DNA from: Lamellibrachia columna
Lineage: Eukaryota; Annelida; Polychaeta; Sabellida; Siboglinidae
Assembly: GCA_963662155.1 (NCBI GenBank)
Contig: OY759266.1
Coordinates: 58,446,010 to 58,510,009, forward strand
Direction of reading: 5' to 3'
DNA length: 64,000 bases
Each line of letters begins with the position of its first letter. The first letter of the stretch is position 1. A program made the translations under genes and the position numbers. The notes below the pieces were generated by a model. That model worked only from the letters and a program-made list of their open reading frames with translations. It had not been told where the DNA came from and did no database searches. Below are positions 56,701-64,000 of this stretch, piece by piece.

Positions 56701-57387
56701 TACTAAATAAATACCATGTATGTACATTTTAAAATAATAATAACTTTATTTTTAATTGCAACCAAAGAGGTTGCACATGACAATACAAAGTTATTATCAA
56801 TTATTATTATTAACACTTATTCATTAATATAAAAAAACATCATAGAAATTGCTCGTGCATCACCTGTAAGTGACACTGGAATAGCTTCCTTTTGGATTTT
56901 GCTGGGTTCTTTCCATTTCAGTCGTTCACATGCTTCACACAGAACATCAACAACGCCCTGCAATGGCAGTCACATAAGAAATATCAGACTTACAAAATTA
57001 TGACGTTATGTAAAAATATTTAACTTAAAAAATGACAGTACTAACTCCTGCTATATCCTGTGCGTGTGTGTAATCTTTTTTTAACTGAACAATAAATATG
57101 AACTATCTACGTTAAAATAAATCAATAATCTCCCCCCTATACAGCCAAGAAAACCAACTTGAATGCAGTGTCCCTCATATTATCGCCCAGAACAATTCGG
57201 AGAACATTTGGCAGATGGATTAATTGAACTACGATATGTTTCCGGAATAACTTATAGTTTCAGTATGCAATTCGTAGATTAACGTTAACTAGATTGAATC
57301 TGTGTCATTACCTACCAATGATTTAAATGTAACTTTTTCATCAGTTTTATTGCTGTCTGTGGCATTCACGTCTTCTTCTGAAGCCAT
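44798..57387 (-). CDS. DDX47: DDX47 DEAD-box RNA helicase, complete, 13 exons
   Basis: Exons: 57316-57387, 56864-56957, 56447-56635, 52052-52123, 51140-51210, 50669-50716, 50309-50380, 49849-49965, 49242-49388, 48613-48689, 47692-47823, 45371-45500, 44798-44926. All junctions are GT-AG and in phase; 1350 nt, 449 aa (human 455). DDX47 (yeast Rrp3) is a nucleolar ATP-dependent RNA helicase for early pre-rRNA processing and 40S subunit assembly. Motifs: Q-motif region (about 40-47), I AETGSGKT (63-70), Ia PTRELA (95-100), GG (125), Ib TPGR (144-147), II DEAD (169-172), III SAT (200-202), [11 protein letters not shown] (314-323) and [13 protein letters not shown] (344-354). The lineage-specific [16 protein letters not shown] and [18 protein letters not shown] separate it from DDX49. 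The C-terminus is lysine-rich, as expected for a nucleolar protein. Intron 3 holds a whole LINE and intron 11 a 1.3-kb array. Confidence 0.97.
46022..47640 (-). mobile_element. CR1-like LINE 3' end split by its own expanded array
   Basis: 46022-46104 (CTTCTAGAGCACGTAAATCT, AGCTCAGAGTCCACAACAAA) matches the 3' tail region at 33918-33975. 47450-47640 (GTTGAAAATGCAATTTTTAA, GGGGAGTTCATTCCAGAGCA, GATGTTTGAAAGACGCAGGA) matches 34045-34265. Between them, where the LINE at 33893 has about one unit, there are 22 tandem units. DDX47 intron 11. Confidence 0.8.
46105..47449. repeat. 61-bp minisatellite, 22 copies, derived from a LINE 3' end
   Basis: Units contain ATAATGAACAGGGACGCACA, AAAGTAATCATCAGAGCGAG and GGATCGCCAAGGATTCATG. 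The single-copy equivalent in the LINE at 33985-34045 reads AAACAAGGACGCGCAAAAGT and CAGAATGAGGGACAACCGAA. The units are highly homogeneous, so expansion followed divergence from that LINE copy. It lies in DDX47 intron 11, between exons 11 and 12. Confidence 0.93.
47824..48612. other. DDX47 intron 10, nothing recognised
   Basis: AT-rich with a short (TA)n at 48367-48382. The other DDX47 introns between 48690 and 51139 are similarly plain, apart from three 19-bp copies containing CTTATGACTCCTTGTACTA at 48860-48915. Confidence 0.45.
51562..51612. mobile_element. Fragment of the MITE seen at 30737-31141
   Basis: TTCCAGAATTGGTGTTTCAA and TGTAATTGACCCCAAGCCTG match the right arm of the MITE in HID1 intron 5. 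Only the end is recognised. DDX47 intron 4. Confidence 0.55.
52102..52513 (-). repeat. 57-bp tandem repeat that copies the DDX47 exon 4 splice acceptor
   Basis: On the minus strand each unit reads TTTTTGTAG then CTGTTATTGTAGG, followed by GGAATAGA. This is the real exon 4 acceptor (AG at 52125-52124) plus about 22 nt of exon coding VIVGGI. Complete copies of the AG recur about every 57 bp upstream (plus-strand ACAATAACAGCTAC at about 52167, 52222, 52279, 52336, 52393 and 52450). One more is cut by the LINE at 52509, and a last one lies beyond the LINE at 56007-56056. After the exon-like part each unit returns to intron-like sequence (AAGCCTGAAACTCATGGA). Confidence 0.9.
52514..56006 (-). mobile_element. 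Full-length RTE-type LINE with ACAAT target duplication
   Basis: 3493-bp minus-strand element with a (GAT)n 3' tail at 52514-52528 and flanking ACAAT at 52509-52513 and 56007-56011. It sits inside one unit of the acceptor-containing repeat in DDX47 intron 3; neighbouring units give the empty site CCCCTACAATAACAGC. A leader of about 320 nt precedes the ORF. Same transcriptional strand as DDX47. Confidence 0.88.
52560..55682 (-). CDS. Open LINE ORF: endonuclease plus reverse transcriptase, 1040 aa
   Basis: Uninterrupted ORF. APE-type endonuclease: [71 protein letters not shown] and [10 protein letters not shown]. Reverse transcriptase: [94 protein letters not shown] and [14 protein letters not shown] with the catalytic YADD. 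The C-terminus carries [11 protein letters not shown] and [20 protein letters not shown]. All catalytic residues I can recognise are present, so this copy may encode active enzyme. The start at 55682 is the first ATG of the frame. It is unrelated to DDX47 function. Confidence 0.9.
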   Translation of the reverse strand: MHNRTNYHTGPVVARVTKDRAARPHLPSTVKNQLGRAQLLTIAQWNVRTLLDREAADRPERRTALVAMELAKYNIDIAALCETRFSESGSLNDLEYSFFWSGRPKGERREAGVGFAIKKDIVTKLTEMPRPVSDRIMMMRLPLSKDNYATIISVYAPTMTNPDDNKEAFYNQLSSTLRDIPRTDKLLLIGDFNARIGRDNDKWPMVMGKYGIGKRNSNGELLLALCSEFGLIVTNTMFKQKDERKTTWMHPRSGHWHMIDFIITRCRDKMDIHSTRAMRGANCWTDHHMLRSKVAFRIRQKHNRQGVRKPTKLNTAKLRTISHRESFKQEMDSALAQWEEKESSTPDEEWAALQQVVYNTAKTFLGKPDRKHQDWFDPNDQELQNLMSRRDQSHQRVLQTRSTRSTIAAYKDACRLLQKRIRALKSDWWEMKAEELQRAADRNDMKGFYSGLKEVWGPAKKGPVHLKSTDGTETFSDSKRVVARWSEHFQKLLNVPGDIEHEALVNIQQRITNTCLDEIPNMDEMTRAIAGLKDGKAPGSDGIPAEVWKHGGDNLSNRLHQLITKAWEEGSVPQAWKDASIVTIYKKGDRTDCGNYRGISLLSIAGKIFARILLNRLSIHITPEVVPETQCGFRSNRSTMDMIFCLRQLQEKCTEQDRPLYMVFVDFTKAFDTVGRTGLWQLLRKYGCPEKFTTMIEALHTGMMANVSVGGEVSETFGVTNGVKQGCVLAPTLFSIFLSAMLVEAFRGMGDGVYIQSRQSADLFNVAHFRAKTKTTQILVRELLYADDSALVAHSAQEIQRIVDAFSDASKKFGLKINIKKTEVLYQPNSTRTREEDIMVDGNKLNSVPEFTYLGSTISNDGRIDAEIQRRMAKASASFGRLRQRLWNNHHVSTRVKGKIYRAIVLSTLLYGAEAWTVYKRQVKKLHAFMMRHLRSIMRLTWKDKVTNKEILGRIGLPSMEDLLIQKNLLWTGHLMRMPSQRLPKQILYSQLSSGHRQRGRPHLRFKDTIKRNLKLRDIKTDSWTSLSQQRAKWRTAVKK
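56055..56300 (-). mobile_element. Old CR1-like LINE 3' fragment
   Basis: GTTGGAAATGCAATTTCAAA, GGTGGTGGAGAACTCATTGC and CTACAGAGAAAGTGTGTTTG align with 34045-34200 of the LINE at 33893-36325. It is diverged and short. DDX47 intron 3, just upstream of the RTE. Confidence 0.6.
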
Positions 57388-58199
57388 GCTGGTAATATTT
57401 GATAGAAGTACTTACGAGACGATCAATATTTGCCACAGGCCTCCAACGTAAGAAACTACAACCATGTTACGTATTAGTAACGCCCTTAATAACTTACTGA
57501 TAAATTTTCTTAAGTTTATTTGATTTATTCCATATTAAAACGTAACCTATACATGCATCAAATGTGAAAACAACAAACAATACATTCGCTACCTTTCTGA
57601 TAACAATTATTATAACGACAAATAACATTCAAATATATTATTACATGGCGAAGAATAATGGCTACAACCGTGAGTTTTTATGTATCCTCCAGCTATTTCT
57701 TAACAAACCAAATGTAAAGAACACTATTATGATATTCAGATTTTTTTAATGACCTTGAAAAAAAATATTTGTGTTATTTAAAAAAAAGTAATAATTTATG
57801 AAAAACATTGCTCTTCTTATATTCTCCGCAGGTCCATATGAGTTATTATACGCACACAAACAGAGAAGACCAGCCGATTAACGCATGAAGCGGAGAATAC
57901 AGGCCTGAGAATAAATATTCATTCAGAAGACAAAACTCCTGAATACTATGCAACAATGTAAAGTAAGGCTCAAAGACAATAATATAGAGGATGACACAAT
58001 CTGCAGTGTAGTGACAGACACAGGATGAACAAATGAAGATGTCAAAAGCAGGATTGGAAAGTCCAGGCATGCAGTCACCATCTTAAAGACAGTGTGGAAT
58101 ATATAATCTTTATCAACAAGAAACAACATCTGCATATATTTAACATCATTGTGGAAACATGTTGCTCTGTGGCTCTGAGATATGGAGAGTAACCAATAC

Positions 58200-58525
58200 A
58201 ACAACTAGAAAACTGTAAACATTCATAAACAAATGTTTCAGATACATTCTCATAATTGAATGACAAGACAAGATCGCAAACAAAGAGCTTATGAGGCGTC
58301 AGGAAGGAGATTGAAAAAGGACATGGACACGGATAGGACACACGTACCCTCTTATCACGAGACAAGCTTTATTGTGCAAACTCAAAGGAAAAGGAGAACC
58401 AGGCGGACAAAACAAGTTGGAGGGTGATAAAGAAGCATGGAAAGAAATGAAGAATTAAGCAACCAATAATAATAGAACCTATTGGAGAAGTGTTGTTACG
58501 GCCCTATATATGTTCTTCTTTGTGC
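58200..58525 (+). mobile_element. Decayed RTE C-terminal remnant
   Basis: Frame-shifting text such as WTRIGHTYPLITRQALLCKL, KGKGEPGGQNKLEG and YWRSVVTALY resembles the W.GH ... GKR..GRP ... WR end of RTE-type ORFs. It is heavily mutated and assigned by pattern only. Confidence 0.45.
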
Positions 58526-58906
58526 AAAGATGATTAAGTAGTTGTAAGTATTAGTGTAATAATGTACGTGTCGTTTGTTTATCTGTTTTCTTATATATGT
58601 TTTATATTTCTCAAACATTAGTTCAAACATTATGGTAAAGTTAGATTTTAGTTGCACCATGACATAATCAACCTAACTGTGGACGGGCACATGTCACGGG
58701 GTTGCTAATACACGTGTTTGTGTTGCATGCATTGACGCAATGTTGGTTGTCAAAAACGTATAATGATAAATCAACATAAGAATCGATTGTATTTTGGCTT
58801 AATAACCATGCAGGATCATGAGCTGATATAATTGATAAATATCACGTTGTGTTTATAACGCAGGAACACATTTTATAAATAAATAATAAATGTTTTATTT
58901 CAGGCA

Positions 58907-59206
<300 letters not shown>

Positions 59207-59450
59207 ATATACGTCACATACCAACATTCATGTTGTGTCGATTTTACCCAGTTAGCCGTTTAATAGTTCAAGTTTAGTGGTTATTTGAAACAATTTATGC
59301 GATAAATAGAATTATAGTGTCTATCGAACAATTAAGACCAACTATAAACAACCTTAATCCAACATATTTATCTGATGATTGATCGACGGTCTGCAGGTTA
59401 CAACGTCTGTTTAATCTTCGTCTCGCGAATATCACAATTTAATTGAAACG

Positions 59451-62400
59451 ATGGCGAAACATCATCCCGATTTGATTTTCTGCCGAAAACAACCAGGCGT
59501 TGGTAAATACTTTGATGATCGTTAATGTTTAGTTAATGCGTAACATCTTTCTCGCACTATATGCAATATTTCTTTGTGATAATTTACAAAATTCACTGTA
59601 AAACTACTTAAAATGTGTATATTCTTGTATTATCGCTAACGCACGCAACGGCAATGCCTAAATTATTTACGCCGCTAAACAACATTTTACCAAATTTTTG
59701 CAAATGCATTTATTCAATCATTTCATGTACAAATAAATCACATGTTCTTTGAAAATATTGTGCTTTTGTGGTCTAAATAGCGCCGCGGTGATCGATAATA
59801 TAAGCCGCTGGCTGACGCACCTTGCATAAGACGTTGATGTAATGCTTCACTACATGGGCCGAAAAAGTGAGCAAAAACACGATTAAGAAAATATTCTGTT
59901 TTTGTACGTGGAATGATTGAATAAATGCATTGGCTTAGAAAAAATAGGTAAGTCTGCCTGTAAGACTTGTTCAGCGGTGTAAATATTGGATTATAATTAT
60001 AAACCAGTGCTTATTTCACTTTATTTAGACCCCAGTTAGAATATGCCACTGCCATATGAGACCCCTACATGCAAAAACAAAATAGAGATGCTCCAAAGAT
60101 GGGCAGCACCGTATGTTTGTAACAACAACAACAACCGTAAAGCAAGTGTCACCACTATGATCAAACACTTGCACTGGCGCAGCCTCCAACAAAGGAGAAC
60201 CAACATCTGCCTTGTCATGTTTTATAAGACATTGCATGGCATAGTCGCCCTGGACCTCTTCCCCCAACTTATCTGGTGGGACCCTCTCGACACATGCATT
60301 CTGAAGCTTTTCAACTCACCCTAATCACTAAGCAATTCATCCAGCATAGCTTTTTACCCCTTACAATAGCCAATTGGAATAACCTACCAGCCAATGCAGC
60401 TACAGCGCCGAGTTTGGAGATTTTCAGACAGAAGATCTCCAGCTTGCAACATTAATTAATATTGCAGTTTTCACGCTATCAACTTTTCCTCTCCTGAAAG
60501 TGCAGTTCTACATGCACACTATCATCTTTTCTCTTTCTTCCAAATGTTTTATTACTTTCTCTTACAGCACTTTAGCACATGTGCACACACACCGAGTCTA
60601 TAAGCATTGAGGAGAGGGTTGACTCATACCTGGAAGAAGAAGATGATTTATCCAAATAATTTAGGCCAGTTTTGTTCATGATTACCAATGGCAACATACC
60701 TTGAAAATGTTTGGGGTAGGGAGCCTACTGGCTCATAATTAACCCCCTCAGTAGGTGGTTATGACAGTGATTTTGTTTTGAAATTTTTACTGTTAGTGAG
60801 CAACTAATACGCAAAGTGTCATTTACAAAAGATGTGTTGGAGAGTATAGATAATGCGTGCAGCACTTCTTTTTTAGTCATAGATGAGTTGTGCTTGATGC
60901 TTGCTGTTTTATGCACACAGTAGCTTATGTACACTGTACGAATCGAATTGTACAATTTTTAGTACGAATAAATATGTTATTATTATTATTGACACAGTCG
61001 CTTGGTAGGGTATGGCTTGATTTCTTGCTGTGAAAAGAACTTGTGGCATTCATCTAGTCGGCTGTGGTGTCGTACTATTGACTTATTGTGTCTTCCTGGA
61101 CATGGGGTATAGGTTAGCTCGAATATTCTCATGGTATCTATGTCAGTAAAATCCATTAATAATCTTGAAAACTTCGAGCTTTTCTTCCTATCTTGTAGAG
61201 ACAGGAGGCCACACTTTCGCAATCTTAGATAATATGGGAACTTAGAGATTTCAGTGATCATCTTAGTGGCCCTCCTCTGCAACTCCTCACAATGGCAATG
61301 TGCCTTGTAAGCTATAAATCGTACAATCGCTGGATATTGGTCAAAACGTTGATAATCCATCAATCGTGGTGACAAGGCTTATGCCATAAATCAAAATGGC
61401 GACACCAATTGGTCAAATGGCAACAAATATTAGTAAAAATGGTGACAAGCAAAAATAATCATGTGACATAAATGCCTCCTTTGGTACTTGTCAGAACAGC
61501 AACAAATCTAAACAGCTAAAACCTTTTTATCAAAATAATACAATTACATATAAATGGTTCCTTTGTTACTGCCTTTATAGGCTTCCTTTCAAGTATCCGT
61601 TTACTATTAAATACTGCATTATATTTTAAAATTTTTACACCAAGAAAATGAAATAGTTGCAATCAGTTCAAGACGGAAGTCAACGCCTTCCTTGATGCCT
61701 TGCGTTACCACCAGCCCCCAGAGTGGAGAGGGACAGCTGCTCTATCAAGGAAGAAGTCAACGCCTTCCTTGATGCCTTGCGTTACCACCAGCCCCCAGAG
61801 TGGAGAGGGACAGCTGCTCTATCAAGGAAGAAGTCAACGCCTTCCTTGATGCCTTGCATCACCACCCACCCCCAGAGTGGAGAGGGACAGCTGCTCTATC
61901 AAGGAAGAAGTCAACGCCTTCCTTGATGCCTTGCATCACTACTCGCCCCCAGAGTGGAGAGGGACAGCTGCTCTATCAAGGAAGAAGTCAACACCTTCCT
62001 TGATGCCTTGCATCACCACCCGCCCCCAGAGTGGAGAGGGACAGCTGCTCTATCAAGGAAGAAGCACGCATAGAAAAGAAAAACCTAACCAAAATAGAGA
62101 CACCGTTTTTTTTTTAAATAATGTTAAAATAAATAAGTACTGATCAGAACAGTGACAATCCTTCAAAACAACCTTTCTGACCTGTATTCCAATCACTAAC
62201 TCATTCCCAAGATATACAAAAGTTAATTGACCAGCATGTTCACATTGTTGGAAAATGTTAAGAGTAGTCGCAAATATCATAGAGTAGTCTTTGAATGTAT
62301 AATGGATTTTGTTGTCAATGACAGTGTAAATACTTTTTTACATGCTAGACTTCCCTCATGGGTGCCATGTTTTTACATGCTAGACTTCCCTCATGGGTGC

Positions 62401-63555
62401 CATGTTTTTACATGCTAGACTTTCCTAATGGGTGCCATGTTTTTACATGCTAGACTTCCCTCATGGGTGCCATGTTTTTACATGCTAGACTTCCCTCATG
62501 GGTGCCATGTTTTTACATGCTAGACTTTCCTAATGGGTGCCATGTTTTTACATGCTAGACTTTCCTCACGGGTGCCATGTTGCCAAATTTTACACAAAAC
62601 TATTAACAATTTCTAGGATGTATATTTATTGACACAACAGATTATTATTATCTGTATAATTATTTGGGTGTTTCAGGTTTTTCCCACGCATGCATAGTTG
62701 CTATGCTTTTGGTCACATCTTTAAATATGTATCCAAAACACCTGTAAACACCACAGTTCCTGTTAGTCACGTTGTGAATATTTGAAAAATTTTGATCAGG
62801 TCCATCCAGTTGTTATATGTTTTGTTTATGTTTCAGCTATTGGAAGATTGTGTGAAAAATGTAAGTATAGTTTGTAACATAAATGTGTGTACATGCAGCT
62901 ATTTTTTTTATTAATTGCAAAGTGCACAAACCAAAATAGTGTAAATATAATTTTGTCAAAGCACTTTTATATGTATAAATATAGCAGTAGCTGCTTTACT
63001 AGTTAGTGGGTTGGTGGTTGTGAGATGTAAGGAAGCCTGGCTTTCTGCTGATTCAAGGAATGTTGTCAGTTCATAGATGTGAGCATGTCATTGTATCATC
63101 AATGTGACTTGCGCTTAAGAGAATGTTCCCCAGGCAGTGAATTTATTTTTATTATAAGCTATATAATCGATATATCTATTTCATCACATTGATGAAGGTG
63201 TTACAAATTATAACTGAATGATTAATGTTATTTTGTTTAACTAAGCTATGCGCTAATGATAGTAACTCTACATTGTATGATGCATCATACATTTAACCCC
63301 TTCAGGTTTTCTTCTTTGAATTGATTATTATTTGCCAGTCTCTATTTCCTTCTTATATTAAATCACAGTAAATGACACTTCATTGTAGGCGATGGTAAAT
63401 GTGTGATCTGTGACTCGTATGTGCGTCCATGCACACTCGTCAGAATATGCGACGAGTGCAATTACGGGTCATACCAAGGTCGCTGCGTCATCTGCGGAGG
63501 TCCTGGTGTCTCGGATGCGTACTACTGCAAGGAATGCACCATTATGGAGAAAGAT
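59451..63555 (+). CDS. PHF5A: PHF5A (SF3b14b), exons 1-3, 3' end outside window
   Basis: Exons 59451-59502, 62837-62860 and 63389-63555, all GT-AG and in phase, giving residues 1-81 of about 110. The start codon context is AAACGATGG. PHF5A is a small zinc-knuckle subunit of the SF3b complex of U2 snRNP and helps recognise the branch site. The first residues are [13 protein letters not shown]. Cysteines at 11, 23, 26, 30, 33, 40, 46, 49, 58, 61, 72 and 75 form the CxxC pairs that bind three zinc ions in the known trefoil fold. [20 protein letters not shown] and [20 protein letters not shown] are almost identical to the human protein. The final exon (about 29 residues) is not in 63556-64000. 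Exon 2 is a 24-nt micro-exon. Intron 1 (3.3 kb) carries LINE fragments and two arrays. Confidence 0.97.
60020..60640 (+). mobile_element. CR1/Jockey-type LINE 3' fragment
   Basis: [22 protein letters not shown] start, then [38 protein letters not shown] and, after a frameshift near 60320, [20 protein letters not shown]. It ends with LQH and a stop near 60455. This is the characteristic C-terminus of LINE ORFs of this type. PHF5A intron 1. Confidence 0.8.
60975..61375 (-). mobile_element. CR1-like LINE 3' fragment with ATT tail
   Basis: The minus strand reads [40 protein letters not shown] and [20 protein letters not shown], and ends in (AAT)n at 60977-60988. It is a different family from 60020-60640. 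PHF5A intron 1, opposite strand. Confidence 0.8.
61677..62064. repeat. 77-bp minisatellite, 5 copies
   Basis: Units contain GTCAACGCCTTCCTTGATGC, CTTGCGTTACCACC, CCCCCAGAGTGGAGAGGGAC and AGCTGCTCTATCAAGGAAG. Because 77 is not divisible by three, successive units read in rotating frames without stops, so three staggered ORFs appear. PHF5A intron 1. Confidence 0.94.
62334..62578. repeat. 35-bp minisatellite, 7 copies
   Basis: Units contain TTTTTACATGCTAGACTTCC and CTCATGGGTGCCATG. A CCCTCAT/TCCTAAT variant alternates in a pattern that suggests a multi-unit duplication. PHF5A intron 1, about 260 nt before exon 2. Confidence 0.94.
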
Positions 63556-64000
63556 GTAAGGCTCACTGTTCCACTAGCGTGAACGAATGATAGACCTGAT
63601 TTGTCTCTTTATCTGCTATTACACTGTGCATATATTTTCTTCATTGTTGTAAGTTTTCATTATTATATGAAGTAAACAGAGCTTAAATGCAGGATCATAT
63701 GTTACCAGTCCAAAAAATTTTTGGCAATTTACCGATGACATAACATGTTAAAACTATATAAATATTTTTATTGTATTTATTTATTAAATAAAGTGTTACG
63801 TCCCATTCGTTTGTTTCTGTCCCAAAATCTGCATTATATAAAGTGACGGGTCATGCTTTACCTAAGAAGGGGTATTCCCATCCACAACAAATTTTACCCA
63901 GAGCGGGTACATTATTTACATGTGCAGTGTATATGTAATACAGTATATTTATATTGGTATGAAATTAATATCTTATGACTCTAGGTTAGTTATGGATAAT
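63556..64000 (+). other. PHF5A intron 3, start
   Basis: Begins with donor GTAAGG. No exon matching the PHF5A C-terminus and no element is visible before the window ends. Confidence 0.6.

Noticed and set aside
44798..57387. Identification of the helicase as DDX49
   Set aside because: The family-specific stretches ([33 protein letters not shown]) fit DDX47, not DDX49.
61723..62143. Three staggered ORFs sharing [19 protein letters not shown]
   Set aside because: They are the same 77-bp unit read in rotating frames; no start or splice context, and the region is a PHF5A intron.

Overview
This is a 64 kb window of an animal nuclear genome. The genes are multi-exon with GT-AG introns, there is no prokaryotic gene organisation, and the DNA is AT-rich and crowded with non-LTR retrotransposons and minisatellites. 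An invertebrate, perhaps a lophotrochozoan such as a mollusc, is my inference; no single marker proves it. The identified genes are conserved metazoan ones, and I named them by reading their exons against remembered human family members.

Layout: (1) 1-8441, plus strand: the last six coding exons of CEP131 (AZI1), with five minisatellite arrays in its introns. (2) 8442-11982: a convergent gap with the CEP131 3' UTR, a dead LINE and the probable HID1 3' UTR. (3) 11983-42384, minus strand: a complete HID1 gene, 20 coding exons and 826 codons, all in phase, with introns full of arrays and mobile elements. These include a nearly intact RTE-type LINE with an 11-bp target-site duplication. (4) 42385-44797: the HID1 upstream region, a tandem duplication with a different insertion in each copy. 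(5) 44798-57387, minus strand: a complete DDX47 gene, 13 exons and 449 codons. It holds a minisatellite that grew out of a LINE 3' end, an amplified splice-acceptor repeat at exon 4, and a second RTE-type LINE whose 1040-codon ORF is open. (6) 57388-59450: a divergent intergenic region with a long TA/TG/TATG microsatellite. (7) 59451-63555 and beyond, plus strand: the first three exons of PHF5A; the last exon lies outside the window.

The host genes have unrelated housekeeping roles: centriolar satellites (CEP131), Golgi/dense-core vesicle trafficking (HID1), ribosome biogenesis (DDX47) and splicing by U2 snRNP SF3b (PHF5A). They do not form an operon or a pathway. The unusual content is in the introns. 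By my counts, tandem arrays with units of 16-77 bp plus one microsatellite cover about 14 kb, roughly 22 percent of the window. Several abut splice sites, and at least four grow from recognisable parts of dispersed elements or of an exon junction. I found no new defence, metabolic or signalling system. The closest thing to a new phenomenon is this birth of minisatellites from mobile-element segments and from a splice acceptor.
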